Counted from the stretch's first letter, positions 1 to 11,579 are shown. The stretch: DNA of 64,000 bases from Gemmatimonadota bacterium (GCA_020344015.1 CP070812.1:4738978-4802977), one strand, 5' to 3'. The notes: generated by a model from the sequence alone, not told the origin. Numbers and translations are program-made.

Positions 1-1
1 C

Positions 2-727
2 TTTCTCGACATCATGCTCTCGCTTGTGGAGCCCGGATACGTTACAGCTCTGCAGCGCTACCGGCAGGTTCTGGCCCAACGCAATGGCCTGCTCAGGGAC
101 GATGCCGGCCCGAGCGAGCTGCTGGCTTGGAATGCGGGGCTGGTGAACGAGGGCAGCCGCATCGCCGAGGCGCGAGCGCGTTGGGTGAGCGCCAGGGCGC
201 CGAGTTTCACCCGCTACTACGGCGCGATCTCGGGAGACCAGGAGGCGGGGATCGAGTATTCGCCGTCGATCCCGGCGCCGGCCGGCGCCGAATCGGCGCT
301 CGCCAGAGAGGCTTGGGCTGAGGCTTTTCACATGGAGGTCGAGCGGCTCGCCGCCAGAGAGAGGCGCCGCGGTGTGACCCTGGTCGGACCGCACCGCGAT
401 GATCTCCGTTTCTGGGTGAGTGGCGGCCCGGACGCCGTGGGCTTGAGGGGCTTCGGATCTGCGGGACAGCAGCGAAGTGCTGCGGTGGCGTTGAGGCTTG
501 TGGAGGCTGAGACGCTGCGAGCCGCGCACGGCAGGCGCCCCATCGTGATGCTGGACGACGTGTTTGCCGAGCTCGACCCGCTGCGGGCAGAGCGTGTGGC
601 GGAGCTGTTTACGGCGGAAGATTGGGGACAGGTTATCGTCACGTCACCGAAACCGAGCGAGTTCGCGTTCATGCGCGATAGCCTGACCGAGTATCGGGTC
701 CTGGACGGCACGGTGGTTCCAGTATGA
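2..727 (+). CDS. recF: RecF, DNA replication/repair protein (5'-truncated by window edge)
   Basis: This is the C-terminal two thirds of RecF, an SMC-like ATPase that loads RecA at gaps with RecO and RecR in the cytoplasm. The reading frame is open from base 2, so the true start lies upstream; the ATG at 14 is internal (FLDIML). Visible landmarks are the RecF segment GVTLVGPHRDDLRF, the ABC-type signature around GSAGQQRSAAVALRL, and the Walker B/D-loop stretch PIVMLDDVFAELD. The stop overlaps the next start in an ATGA arrangement, so it is translationally coupled to the DciA-like gene and then gyrB, the usual replication-locus order. Identification is secure; only the N-terminal Walker A part is missing. 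Confidence 0.95.
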   Translation, partial: FLDIMLSLVEPGYVTALQRYRQVLAQRNGLLRDDAGPSELLAWNAGLVNEGSRIAEARARWVSARAPSFTRYYGAISGDQEAGIEYSPSIPAPAGAESALAREAWAEAFHMEVERLAARERRRGVTLVGPHRDDLRFWVSGGPDAVGLRGFGSAGQQRSAAVALRLVEAETLRAAHGRRPIVMLDDVFAELDPLRAERVAELFTAEDWGQVIVTSPKPSEFAFMRDSLTEYRVLDGTVVPV

Positions 728-1038
728 GCGAAGAGCGTGGCGGATCGCCTCGCCCCGTGGGAGGGCTGGTCGAGGAACTGCTTCGCGCGCGCGGCCTGCT
801 GGACGGCGTGCAGCGTGCGTCGACGATCGACGACTGGGCCGAGCGAGTCGGTCCGCAGATCGCGCGGATCGCCACACCGGTGGGTTTCGACCGCGGCATA
901 CTGTTTGTGGAAGTGCGCTCGTCAGCCTGGCTGATGGAGCTCGAGATGCAAGAGCGGCGTATCCTCGAGCGGCTCAACCTGGGCCGCGGCCGGGCCGGCT
1001 TCAAGAAGATCGTCTTCAGGCTCGCCCAGGGCGGTTAG
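724..1038 (+). CDS. DUF721/DciA-family protein
   Basis: A 104-residue protein of the DUF721 (DciA) family, whose members help load the replicative helicase DnaB in bacteria lacking DnaC. The KH-like core is visible as DDWAERVGPQIARIATPVGF followed by a beta strand ILFVEVRSSAWLMELE and the helix ERRILERLN. It overlaps recF by four bases and lies 45 bp ahead of gyrB, the typical position of this family. The role in helicase loading is taken from family knowledge; nothing in the sequence proves it. Confidence 0.85.
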   Translation: MSEERGGSPRPVGGLVEELLRARGLLDGVQRASTIDDWAERVGPQIARIATPVGFDRGILFVEVRSSAWLMELEMQERRILERLNLGRGRAGFKKIVFRLAQGG

Positions 1039-1071
1039 CAGGCTGAGGACTGTGTAAGAGTCGAGGAGTAA

Positions 1072-3168
<2,097 letters not shown>

Positions 3169-3184
3169 TCTCCGGGAGAGTCAG

Positions 3185-4459
3185 TTGGCCAAGCTCCTCT
3201 TCCGCCGCTGGACTATTAGGCGTCTCCTACTTGCACTGGTCGTCCTCTACCTGGCGGGTGGATACGTTCTGCCCCGCGTCCACTGGATCCCCGCCGATCC
3301 TGCCATCGAAACGGATGTCTTAGGAGTGCCACCGCTCGCGCCTGCGGGCGTCCGGGCCGCCGGGGTGCTCGGCGTCCACACTCAGCGTTCCCACGACGCG
3401 GTGGGCAGCGAATCGGAGGTCGTTCGTGCGGCCCGCGATGCCGGTCTCGATTTCGTCATTCTCAGTGATCATCGCTCTGCCGACTCCCCGCAGGAGCTCT
3501 GGCGGGTCCAGACCCGCTACGAGGACGGTGTGCTGCTGGTGCGAGGGCAGGAGATATCGCTGGGCCGCGATGTCGGTCGTGTGCTCGTTTTTGGGATCGA
3601 CACGGTGGTGACCCGCTGGGAGAGCAGTCTGGATGAACTCGGTCGGCTGCTCGAGGCCCACGCGGCCACCGCTGTGGTAGCACACTCCCGGAGCCCGAGG
3701 ACGAGGGACAGCTGGCGCCCACGCGAGACGCCGGAGATAGCCGGCTGGGAGGTCTTTGACCTCGCCGACGTGGGTCGGGCCCGACTCAAGGACCCCTGGG
3801 TTGTCTATCACCTCCTGGCGTTGGCGGCGAGCGCACCGATTGGCCGGATGCACGAAAGCCTGCTTCGCCTCCATCGCGACGGCTTCGACCAGGCCGCTGT
3901 CGCTGCCTTCGATTCTCTCTACCCCTGGAATCGCTCCACGGCGTTGGGTGCCCTGGACGCCCACCCCAAGACGCGCGTCGCGGGTCGTCTGGTGCCCGAC
4001 TACGGGCCATTCTTCAAGAGTATCGTGAATCACATCGAGCTGGCGAGCCCGCTGCCACGTGACGCCGGTGTGGCGATGAACGCGCTGGCCGCTGGCCTGG
4101 AGGCCGGTGGTGCATTCATCTCCTTCGGGAATACGCAACTGGCACGTAACTTCTCACTTCAGCTTGTGGCCCCCGGTCGCGGTGCGGTCGGCATGGGTCG
4201 GGCCGTCGCCTGGGAGCGGCGCCAGTACTTGCGGGCGGGTTTTTGGGGGGGGCCGAGAGATCGGCTGATCTACCGGGTCGTGCGCGACGGGGAGCATCGC
4301 GCTTGGGTTTCCGGTGCCGAGCTGGCCTGGCCACTCGACGAGCCGGGCGTCTATCGCGTAGAGGTTTACCGGTACACCGTGCGGGTCGGCCCACTGACCT
4401 GGAACCTGCGTCCCTGGATATTCGCGAACCCGAATTGGGTCGTACGGAGGGATGAGTAG
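3185..4459 (+). CDS. Membrane-anchored PHP-domain protein
   Basis: A 424-residue protein with one N-terminal membrane anchor (residues 11-28) followed by a PHP-type metal-dependent phosphoesterase fold. The PHP signature appears as GVHTQRSHDAVGSESEV, then AARDAGLDFVILSDH, and later VVAHSRSP; the first HxH motif is degenerate (HTQRSH). The last 100 residues look like a small beta domain. A TTG start is used, 4 bases after GGGAGAG and 16 bases after the gyrB stop, so it may be co-transcribed with gyrB. PHP proteins hydrolyse phosphoesters; the substrate is not visible here. The gene converges on the potassium channel with only 6 bases between the stops. Confidence 0.75.
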   Translation: MAKLLFRRWTIRRLLLALVVLYLAGGYVLPRVHWIPADPAIETDVLGVPPLAPAGVRAAGVLGVHTQRSHDAVGSESEVVRAARDAGLDFVILSDHRSADSPQELWRVQTRYEDGVLLVRGQEISLGRDVGRVLVFGIDTVVTRWESSLDELGRLLEAHAATAVVAHSRSPRTRDSWRPRETPEIAGWEVFDLADVGRARLKDPWVVYHLLALAASAPIGRMHESLLRLHRDGFDQAAVAAFDSLYPWNRSTALGALDAHPKTRVAGRLVPDYGPFFKSIVNHIELASPLPRDAGVAMNALAAGLEAGGAFISFGNTQLARNFSLQLVAPGRGAVGMGRAVAWERRQYLRAGFWGGPRDRLIYRVVRDGEHRAWVSGAELAWPLDEPGVYRVEVYRYTVRVGPLTWNLRPWIFANPNWVVRRDE

Positions 4460-4465
4460 GCGAGC

Positions 4466-5617
4466 TCAGTCGCCGCCGTGGTCTGCTTCTGTACCTTCCT
4501 CTCCCAGTTCCATCTCTTTCCCGGCATACTCGCGTAGCTGCTGAATCTGCTCGGAGCTTCCCATGACGATCATTACATCGCCGGCCTCCAACCGTGTCTC
4601 CGGTCCGGGATTGTAGATCGGTGGCCCTTTCCCCCGTGCCCGCTGCAGCGAAAGGACGATGAGCCCGGTGCGTTGTGGGATCCTCAGCTCGGCCAGCGAT
4701 TGGCCGACGAAATGCGAGCCGCCCGGTATGGCGGCCTGCTCCAACCGCAGCTCGATGCCGGCTCCACTGATCGCACACTCCAGGAAGTCCACGACGTGGG
4801 GCCGCAACAACGAGAATGCCATGCGGACCCCGCCAGTCACGTTCGGTGAAACCACGCGCGCCGCGCCCGCCCGCCTGAGCTTCTCGAGTGATTCCTCGCT
4901 GTAGGCTCTGGCCACCATCGTGAGTTCGGGGTTCAAGTGCCGCGCCGTCATGCAGACCAGGATGTTTTCGGCGTCATCGGCCAGGCAGGCGGCCAGCCCT
5001 CTGGCTTTCCGTATCTGTGCCGCCTCTAACGTTTTTTCCAGCGTCGCGTCGCCCTCGATGAACAGGAGATCGGGTTGAGCGTCGCGAACCAGCGCGATCC
5101 GAGCCGGGTCCTGCTCGATGACAACGAATGGGTGCTTGGCGTCCAGCATTTCTGCCACCACGACCCGGCCCATGCGGCCGACGCCGCACACGATGTGGTG
5201 ATCCGATAGTGCCTCGATACCGCGCATTCTGCGACGCCTCCTCAGCACTCCTCCCAGGTCGAGCTCGACAATCAGTGCCGTCGTCAAAGCCCACCAAATG
5301 CCGAGCCCTGTGATCCCGAGGAAAATGAGTGCCATTGTGAAGTTTCGTCCCGCCGGCGACAGCGGGTAGAGTTCCATGAAGCCCACCGACGTCACCGTCG
5401 TCACCGCCATGTATAGCGAGTCGATCCAGCGCCAATCCTCTATGATCGTGTAGCCCAGCGAGCCGAGCAGGAAGACGATGACGAAGTAGAGTCCAGCCAG
5501 GGAGAAACGTCTCCAGAATGGACGAAGAGCCTCGGCCAGCGTGATGGGTGGCTGTTCTAGGTCGCTACCGCCCCAGCCGCCACGGCGCTGGCTCGACTGA
5601 GGTTTTCGACCGCTCAT
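4466..5617 (-). CDS. Two-TM potassium channel with TrkA-N/TrkA-C domains
   Basis: A 383-residue inner-membrane ion channel. Two membrane helices (about 37-55 and 93-113) flank a pore loop with the filter-like sequence TVTSVGF at about residues 74-80, then a TrkA-N (RCK) Rossmann domain starting HHIVCGVGRMGRVVVAEML that binds NAD or nucleotide, then a TrkA-C domain (about 280-365). The filter is TSVGF rather than the classical TVGYG, which is common in this prokaryotic subgroup but may alter selectivity. The C terminus is acidic. It is transcribed alone, convergent with the PHP gene, and its promoter must lie in 5618-6018. Confidence 0.88.
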   Translation of the reverse strand: MSGRKPQSSQRRGGWGGSDLEQPPITLAEALRPFWRRFSLAGLYFVIVFLLGSLGYTIIEDWRWIDSLYMAVTTVTSVGFMELYPLSPAGRNFTMALIFLGITGLGIWWALTTALIVELDLGGVLRRRRRMRGIEALSDHHIVCGVGRMGRVVVAEMLDAKHPFVVIEQDPARIALVRDAQPDLLFIEGDATLEKTLEAAQIRKARGLAACLADDAENILVCMTARHLNPELTMVARAYSEESLEKLRRAGAARVVSPNVTGGVRMAFSLLRPHVVDFLECAISGAGIELRLEQAAIPGGSHFVGQSLAELRIPQRTGLIVLSLQRARGKGPPIYNPGPETRLEAGDVMIVMGSSEQIQQLREYAGKEMELGEEGTEADHGGD

Positions 5618-6018
5618 CGCTTGCTCTTGCCCCTCCCCGGCACGCTTCTGGCCGCCATCCCTGACATTATGCCGGTTTCAGCTGTCTAATCGGATGGTGG
5701 CGAGTGTGATTCGTGCCTGATGTGCTGCATGAGCCTGGGGGTATATGTGGGCGTGACGCCAAGGGTTAGGGGCGCCCGGGCCCCAGTCTCTCGCATTCTA
5801 GCTGACCGGGGACGCGAGTGCAATCTCCCGGGGGAGCGGAACATGTCCCCACTAGCGGCGTTCTACATCTGTAGATTCGTTAGAGTGACGCGCGATGGAG
5901 GCAATCAGGCTGGGAAGAATGCGCCGGGCGCAAGGTCGCGTTGCGGGGACCCGATGCCTATTTTGCAGTTGTCGGCGGTTCCACGGCCGCCGCGATCTGA
6001 TGCGGTATGGAGGCACCT
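5618..6018. other. Divergent intergenic region (401 bp)
   Basis: This gap separates the minus-strand channel from the plus-strand gene at 6019 and must carry both promoters. I see no convincing -35/-10 pair on either strand and no gene: short open frames here lack ribosome sites and protein-like composition. Only the GGAGG site at 9009-type position immediately before the downstream start (bases 6009-6013) is clear. Confidence 0.5.
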
Positions 6019-9000
6019 ATGAGTATGAGCAGCAGGCGCCTGAGCTTTGTGGGCCTATTCGTGGCTGTAATCCTGGGGTTGGGGCCCTGGTCGGCGACGG
6101 CTAGCGCGCAGTATTTCGGGCGAAACAAGGTTCAGTACGAGAACTTCGACTTCAAAGTACTGAAGACCGAACACTTCGACATTCACTACTATCCGGAAGC
6201 CCGTGAAGCCGTCGAGCAGGCCGGCCGCATGGCCGAGCGCTGGTACGCTCGCCTCTCGCGGATGTTCAACCACGAACTGAGCGGTCGGCAGATCATCATC
6301 CTCTACGCCGATCACCCGGACTTCGAGCAGACGACGGCGCTGAGGGGCTCGATCGACGAGGCAACGGGTGGTGTGACGGAGGCTTTCAAGCGGCGCGTAG
6401 TGCTGCCGATGGCCGGCTCGCTGGCCGAGACAGACCACGTACTTGGGCACGAGTTGGTTCACGCGTTTCAGTTCGACATCACGGCGGGCGCTCGTGGCGC
6501 TGCTGGGGGCGGCTTCCCGGCCGCGCTGGCGATGCCGCTCTGGTTCATCGAGGGAATGGCAGAGTACCTCTCGCTGGGGCCGGTCTATCCCCATACCGCG
6601 ATGTGGATGCTGGACGCGGCGCGGCGTGACAAGCTGCCCTCGTTCAGGCAACTTGCCAGCCCCCAGTTCTTCCCCTACCGCTACGGCCACGCGCTTTGGG
6701 CATACGTCGGCGGCCGCTGGGGCGATCCGGCGATCGGTGAGATTCTGAAGGCGGCCGCGGTCTCCGGCAACGTGGCGCACGCCTTCGCAGTCGTTCTCGA
6801 TATCAATCCTAACGACCTGATCGCCGATTGGCGGCAGTCCATAATGGATGCCCACAGGGACCTGGTCGCCGGCACGGAGGGCCCCGAGGCATACGGGCGC
6901 CTCCTGATATCGCCGGAGAGCGGGAGCGGCTCACTGAACATCGGACCGGCGGTGAGCCCCGATGGCTCGCAGGTCGTCTTCTTGTCGGAGAAGAGCCGAT
7001 ACTCGATTGAGATGTACCGCGCTGACGTCGAGACGGGTGAGATAGAGAAGAAGATCCTCAAGACCGGGCTCGATCCGCACTACGAGAGCTTGCAGTTCAT
7101 CAACTCGGCTGGCGATTGGCATCCGGATGGCCGACACTTCGTGTTCGCCGGGGTTAGCAAAGGCAAGCCGATCATCACGGTCATCGATGCAGAGCGCGGC
7201 AGAAAGACCGCCGAATACAAGATCGAAGAAGTGGGGGAGATCTTCAATCCGTCCTGGTCACCCGACGGTAGGTACATCGTCTATGCGGCCTCGGAGGGTG
7301 GCCTGATGGACCTGTACATCCTGGATACCGAGACCGAGGAGAGGCGGCGCCTGACGGACGACCCCTACGCCGACTTGCAACCCGCCTGGTCGCCCAATGG
7401 TAAGTGGATCGCCTTCGTTACCGACCGCTTCACGACCGACCTGGCCAACCTGGATTGGGGCAACTACCGGCTGGCGGTTATCGACGTCGAGACGGGTGAG
7501 GTGGGGCCGGTCCCTGGTTTCTCAGGGGGCAAGAACATCAATCCGCAGTGGGCAGCGGACGGCTCGAGCCTCTTCTTCCTCTCCGACCAGAACGGGATCA
7601 CCAACATCTACAGGGCCAGCGTCGAGGACCAGCAGATCTACCAGGTCACCAACCTGACGACCGGGGTGAGCGGCATTACCGCGCTCAGCCCGGCGATGTC
7701 GATATCGACCGAATCGAACAAGATGGTGTTCAGCGCTTACCAGGGTGACCGCTATACCTTGTACGCCATCGATGACGAAAGCGTCCTCGAAGGCGGACCG
7801 GTGCGACCGCCGCTGGCCGAGATAGACCCCGCCGTGCTGCCGCCGGCGGACCGCCCGGTGGGCGATGTGATGGCGCTGGTCGACAACGCCTACCTAGGCC
7901 TGCCCCCTACCTCCGACGAGTTCGAGGATGCCAAGTACAAGGCGGGCCTTTCGCTTGACTATATCGCACCACCCAGCGTCGCGGTGGGTGCCGATCGCTT
8001 CGGGACATTCGTGGGCGGCGGTACCGCCCTGTTCTGGAGCGACATCCTGGGTGTTCACAACGTCGTGACTCTGTTGCAGGTCAACGGCAGCATCTCGGAT
8101 ATCGCCGCCTTGGGCGGCTACCAGAACCTTGGGTCACGCTGGAACTGGAGCCTCGTGGGCGCTCAAGAGCCGATAACCCAGCTGCAGTACTTCTTGCTAG
8201 GTGAAGGTGGGGTCGTCGTGAGTGAGAACCTTATTCGCTACCGACAGATCAGCCGCGAGATCTCTGGGGCCGTGGCCTATCCGCTGAACCGCGCACAACG
8301 TATCGAGTTCGGCGCTCGCTACCGGAACGTCCTGTACGACTGGGAGATTGAACAGACTACTTTTTCAGGAATGTCCAAGATCGACGTGCCTAAATGCTCG
8401 GATCCAACGGCGAGCCGGCCGCTGGGTCTCTGCGAGCCCGACGCCATCAATATCGGCGCAGCGACCGCAGCATTGGTCTACGACAACACCATCTTCGGTT
8501 ACACGGGCCCCGTTATCGGACAGCGCTACCGCCTGGAGGTGGCGCCGGTATTCGGAACACTCGACTACGTCGCCGCCCTCGTGGACTTTCGTAAGTACTT
8601 TCAGCCTGTGGCGCCTTACACGCTGGCGGGACGCGTCATGCACTTCGGACGATATGGCGGCGGCGGCGAGGACCGCAGAATGTTTCCGCTGTACGTAGGC
8701 TACCAGCAGCTCATCAGAGGATACGATTACTCGTCCTTCAGCATCAGCGAGTGCGGGGATCCCGTCGACGACAACTCGTTCGTAGGCGATTCCAGTTGCC
8801 CGGTGTTGAACCAGCTGTACGGCAGCCGCATGTTCGTGGCGAATCTCGAGCTGCGTACGCCGTTCCCGCAAGGGTTCGGCGTAAATGCCCCCAACTTCCT
8901 GCCGATCACGCTCGCCGCTTTCTTCGACGCTGGCGTGGCGTGGTGGTCCCAGGACGGGGCAATCAGTTTCGGCGGCGGTAACAAGGATCCCTGGAACATG

Positions 9001-9132
9001 GTTTCGAGCTACGGCTTGGCTGCGCGCATCAACCTCTTCGGCCTCATGCTGATGGAGATCGACTTCGTCCATCCGAACAACAGGCCGCAGAAGGGCTGGA
9101 TCTGGCAGTTCGGATTCTCGTCGGGCTTCTAG
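6019..9132 (+). CDS. Secreted gluzincin-like peptidase / PD40 propeller / outer-membrane barrel fusion
   Basis: A 1037-residue exported protein. The ATG at 6019 is chosen over the one at 6007 because GGAGG at 6009-6013 sits 5 bases upstream. A signal peptide (cleavage near ATASAQ) is followed by a peptidase-MA-like domain with the zinc motif HELVH in GHELVHAFQFD (about residue 145). Next come TolB/PD40 beta-propeller repeats (about 290-590) with motifs such as NPSWSPDGRYIVY. The C-terminal 430 residues are beta-rich and end in Phe (FGFSSGF), as BAM substrates do, resembling a BamA/surface-antigen barrel. It probably sits in the outer membrane. Substrate unknown; it could process or sense surface proteins. 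Confidence 0.82.
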   Translation: MSMSSRRLSFVGLFVAVILGLGPWSATASAQYFGRNKVQYENFDFKVLKTEHFDIHYYPEAREAVEQAGRMAERWYARLSRMFNHELSGRQIIILYADHPDFEQTTALRGSIDEATGGVTEAFKRRVVLPMAGSLAETDHVLGHELVHAFQFDITAGARGAAGGGFPAALAMPLWFIEGMAEYLSLGPVYPHTAMWMLDAARRDKLPSFRQLASPQFFPYRYGHALWAYVGGRWGDPAIGEILKAAAVSGNVAHAFAVVLDINPNDLIADWRQSIMDAHRDLVAGTEGPEAYGRLLISPESGSGSLNIGPAVSPDGSQVVFLSEKSRYSIEMYRADVETGEIEKKILKTGLDPHYESLQFINSAGDWHPDGRHFVFAGVSKGKPIITVIDAERGRKTAEYKIEEVGEIFNPSWSPDGRYIVYAASEGGLMDLYILDTETEERRRLTDDPYADLQPAWSPNGKWIAFVTDRFTTDLANLDWGNYRLAVIDVETGEVGPVPGFSGGKNINPQWAADGSSLFFLSDQNGITNIYRASVEDQQIYQVTNLTTGVSGITALSPAMSISTESNKMVFSAYQGDRYTLYAIDDESVLEGGPVRPPLAEIDPAVLPPADRPVGDVMALVDNAYLGLPPTSDEFEDAKYKAGLSLDYIAPPSVAVGADRFGTFVGGGTALFWSDILGVHNVVTLLQVNGSISDIAALGGYQNLGSRWNWSLVGAQEPITQLQYFLLGEGGVVVSENLIRYRQISREISGAVAYPLNRAQRIEFGARYRNVLYDWEIEQTTFSGMSKIDVPKCSDPTASRPLGLCEPDAINIGAATAALVYDNTIFGYTGPVIGQRYRLEVAPVFGTLDYVAALVDFRKYFQPVAPYTLAGRVMHFGRYGGGGEDRRMFPLYVGYQQLIRGYDYSSFSISECGDPVDDNSFVGDSSCPVLNQLYGSRMFVANLELRTPFPQGFGVNAPNFLPITLAAFFDAGVAWWSQDGAISFGGGNKDPWNMVSSYGLAARINLFGLMLMEIDFVHPNNRPQKGWIWQFGFSSGF

Positions 9133-9156
9133 GTCCAGAGCAGCACCCGTTAGGCA

Positions 9157-9196
9157 AACGCTCCTCGCCGCAGCGGCGGTGGGGAGCGTTCTTCTT
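9157..9196 (+). terminator. Rho-independent terminator
   Basis: AACGCTCC (9157-9164) pairs with GGAGCGTT (9183-9190), with additional inner pairing of GCCGC and GCGGC, and the stem is followed by CTTCTT. It lies 25 bases after the preceding stop and ends that single-gene transcript. Confidence 0.75.
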
Positions 9197-9236
9197 GGGC
9201 GACGTTTTGACCGCCTCGTGCATCTATACAAGTGGA

Positions 9237-9773
9237 ATGAGAGCTGAAATTCTGGCTGTGGCTAGCGCGGAGGTCGCACGCGCCCGCGCGGGTGACCTGG
9301 AGGCCCTGGAAGAGGTCTTCCGTGCCTACCAGGCGCCGGTCTACAACCTCGGGCGTCGCATCTGCGGGAACGAGGAGGATGCGGAGGATGTACTCCAGGA
9401 TACATTTCTGGAGGTCTGCCGCTCTATCGGCAGATTCAGGGGCGACGGGTCGCTCTGGAGTTGGGTTCGGCAGGTGGCGGTGAGCAAGGCGCTGATGCTG
9501 CTGCGCCGCGAGCGTCAGCGGACCGCCCGCTCCCTGGATGGGGATGGCAATCTGGCCGGGATGGTGGGGCGGGGGCCGCCCGAGCCGACGGTCCCGATAG
9601 ACCTGGAGGCGGCGCTGGGGCGTTTGGCGCCGGTGACACGAGCGGTGCTCTGGCTGCATGACGTCGAGGGCTACACCCACGAGGAGATCGGCGAGCTGAT
9701 GGGCAAGACGGCGAGTTTCTCGAAATCGCAGCTTTCGCGAGCCCACCGGCGATTGAGGGAGTGGCTGAAGTAA
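9237..9773 (+). CDS. ECF RNA polymerase sigma factor (module 1)
   Basis: A 178-residue sigma-70 family protein. Region 2 is seen at about residues 18-85 (EEVFRAYQAPVYNLGRRIC, then EDAEDVLQDTFLEV) and region 4 at about 125-178 (VLWLHDVEGYTHEEIGELMG). The ATG at 9237 gives a normal length. No good ribosome site precedes it, but TATACA at 9225-9230 lies 6 bases before the ATG, so the message could be leaderless. The stop overlaps the next start (TAATG), coupling it to its anti-sigma factor. With the PDZ gene it forms a three-gene module. Confidence 0.93.
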   Translation: MRAEILAVASAEVARARAGDLEALEEVFRAYQAPVYNLGRRICGNEEDAEDVLQDTFLEVCRSIGRFRGDGSLWSWVRQVAVSKALMLLRRERQRTARSLDGDGNLAGMVGRGPPEPTVPIDLEAALGRLAPVTRAVLWLHDVEGYTHEEIGELMGKTASFSKSQLSRAHRRLREWLK

Positions 9774-10384
9774 TGACGAACGAGCGTCACCTGGAGATGG
9801 ATGAACTTCTCGCCCTGCGGGACGGGGAGGAAAGCGCGTTCGCGCGGGCACATGTGGAGTCGTGCGAGGCGTGTCGCGGGGAGCTCGAGCGGCTGTACCG
9901 TGTGCGTTCCGAGCTGCGGGCGCTGCCTACGTTCGGGCCGCCGCGCGAGCTGTGGCCGCGCATTCGCAGGTACGTGTGGCGAAGGCGGGTGCGCCGGCGG
10001 CTGTCCTACGGGGCTGTCGGACTCGCCGCGGCGGCGGCTCTGGCAGGATTATTGATATTGCGTGGCCCGGCCGTCGAGCCGGCCGACGAATGGGTGGCCG
10101 AAGCGACCAGCGAAGATCTCGGCCCGATGATCAACCGGGCGCGTCAGCTGGAGACCGTGCTGCAGTACTACGCGCCGCAGAAGCGCGTCTACGACGCCCC
10201 CACGGCGCTGGCCACCTCGGCTCTCGAGGATCGGATATTCGTGCTCGACCAAATGCTGCTGGAAAGCCGGGCGGTGGGCGCCGACCGCGAGGTGCTACGC
10301 GGCCTGTGGGGTGAGCGGGTGCTTGCACTGGAGCAGCTGGTCACCCTTCAGGTCGTTCAGGAGGAGAAACGGGTCTGGCGATAA
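9773..10384 (+). CDS. Zinc-finger anti-sigma factor (module 1)
   Basis: A 203-residue membrane protein. The N-terminal zinc-binding anti-sigma signature is HVESCEAC (H-x3-C-x2-C), which grips the sigma factor of the preceding gene; a single membrane helix lies at about residues 81-98 (GAVGLAAAAALAGLLIL), and the rest is predicted periplasmic and helical. The start is placed at 9773 because the ATG overlaps the sigma stop as TAATG. By family knowledge it holds the ECF factor at the membrane until proteolysis or a redox/zinc signal frees it. Confidence 0.85.
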   Translation: MTNERHLEMDELLALRDGEESAFARAHVESCEACRGELERLYRVRSELRALPTFGPPRELWPRIRRYVWRRRVRRRLSYGAVGLAAAAALAGLLILRGPAVEPADEWVAEATSEDLGPMINRARQLETVLQYYAPQKRVYDAPTALATSALEDRIFVLDQMLLESRAVGADREVLRGLWGERVLALEQLVTLQVVQEEKRVWR

Positions 10385-10431
10385 TCGGATTCAAAAGCAG
10401 ATGTTGCGGGCAAGATGACGGAGGAGATTCC

Positions 10432-11406
10432 ATGAGGTGGGTACAGCTAGCACTTGCAGGCGCCTTGGTCCTGGCAGGCGTCGCCGGGCCCGTGAGGGCT
10501 CAGGAAGAAGAGGAAGGCAAGGAGGAATGCGTGTGCGAGTGGCGCGGCGTAGCGACGGCGCCGTTCTCCCGCATTCAGGTATGGCCGGGCGAGGGTGAGT
10601 GGCCCCAGGTCGCCTGGTTCAGCAGCCAACCGCGGCTGGGGGTGTGGATAAACACCGAGGCGAATCCAGAGACCGACCGCTACGGAGCGCTCATCGAACG
10701 GGTGGCTGACGGCAGTCCGGCGGAGAAGGCGGGCATTCAAGAAGGTGACATGGTCACGAGGTTGGCCGGGGTGAGCCTGCTCGAAGGTGACGAGACGTAC
10801 GACGAGGATGAGTCGGTGCCGGGGATGCGGCTGATCGAGCGGGCGCGTGAGCTCGAGATGGGCGATACGGTGGAAATCGAGTTGCGCCGTGATGGGGACA
10901 CGCAAACCGTTGAGCTGGTCGTCGGCGAGTTCGATTCACCGCTGGCGTACACCTATCGCTTCAGCCTGCCCGATAGCGGGTTCTCGTATCATTTCAGAAT
11001 GCCCGATTACGAGCGGATCTCCGGTCTGGTTGAACGGTTGCGTGAGATTCCCGAGATCCGTGTCCGGGGGCCAGAGTCGTTCGCGCTGGCCAACGGCACG
11101 ACGCTGCCCGGCCTCGAGCTCGTCGCCCTGGGCCCCGAGCTGGGCGAGTACTTCGACGCCGGTGAGGGTGTGCTCGTGATCAGCGTTCCCGAGGAGAGCG
11201 AGCTGGGGCTCGTAGCGGGCGACGTAATCCTGGAAATCGATGGCCGTGCGGTACGGGACCCGAGCCACGCGATGCGGGTCCTGCGATCGTACGAGCCCGA
11301 CGAAGAGGTCTCCTTCCGGATCATGCGCAGGAAACGTGAGACAGAGGTGACCGGCAAGATCTCGCAGCGAGGTCCTTACATCATCCGCGAGCGCGACGAG
11401 CGCTGA
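10432..11406 (+). CDS. Exported protein with two PDZ domains
   Basis: A 324-residue protein with a signal peptide (MRWVQLALAGALVLAG, cleavage near VRAQ). Two PDZ domains follow: residues ~65-165 (ERVADGSPAEKAGIQEGDMV) and ~225-320 (LGLVAGDVILEIDGRAV). There is no protease domain, so it probably acts as a periplasmic adaptor or sensor. It sits 47 bp after the anti-sigma factor with a GGAGGAG ribosome site and is followed by a strong terminator, so it closes module 1. By analogy with RseP/DegS-type control, it could present unfolded outer-membrane proteins to the anti-sigma factor; this is inference. Confidence 0.85.
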   Translation: MRWVQLALAGALVLAGVAGPVRAQEEEEGKEECVCEWRGVATAPFSRIQVWPGEGEWPQVAWFSSQPRLGVWINTEANPETDRYGALIERVADGSPAEKAGIQEGDMVTRLAGVSLLEGDETYDEDESVPGMRLIERARELEMGDTVEIELRRDGDTQTVELVVGEFDSPLAYTYRFSLPDSGFSYHFRMPDYERISGLVERLREIPEIRVRGPESFALANGTTLPGLELVALGPELGEYFDAGEGVLVISVPEESELGLVAGDVILEIDGRAVRDPSHAMRVLRSYEPDEEVSFRIMRRKRETEVTGKISQRGPYIIRERDER

Positions 11407-11438
11407 GTCGGATCAGAACTTCTGCGTCGCCTCAAAAC

Positions 11439-11477
11439 GCGGCGCCCGGTACCGGATGGTGCCGGGCGCCGTCTTTT
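11439..11477 (+). terminator. Strong Rho-independent terminator
   Basis: A 13-bp stem GGCGCCCGGTACC (11441-11453) / GGTGCCGGGCGCC (11458-11470), with one G-T pair and a GGAT loop, is followed by GTCTTTTT. It separates the two ECF modules. Confidence 0.9.
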
Positions 11478-11579
11478 TGCAGATTGCCGTAAACAGATCC
11501 CACGCCTATCGCGTATTCTGAGCAGAGGCCGGCAGGTAGCGAACCGCCCCGGCGCGACACGAACCGGCGGGAGCCGCAC

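Noticed and set aside
5720-6022. Open frame of 100 codons in the gap before the peptidase fusion gene
   Set aside because: No ribosome site, atypical composition and overlap with the likely promoter region.
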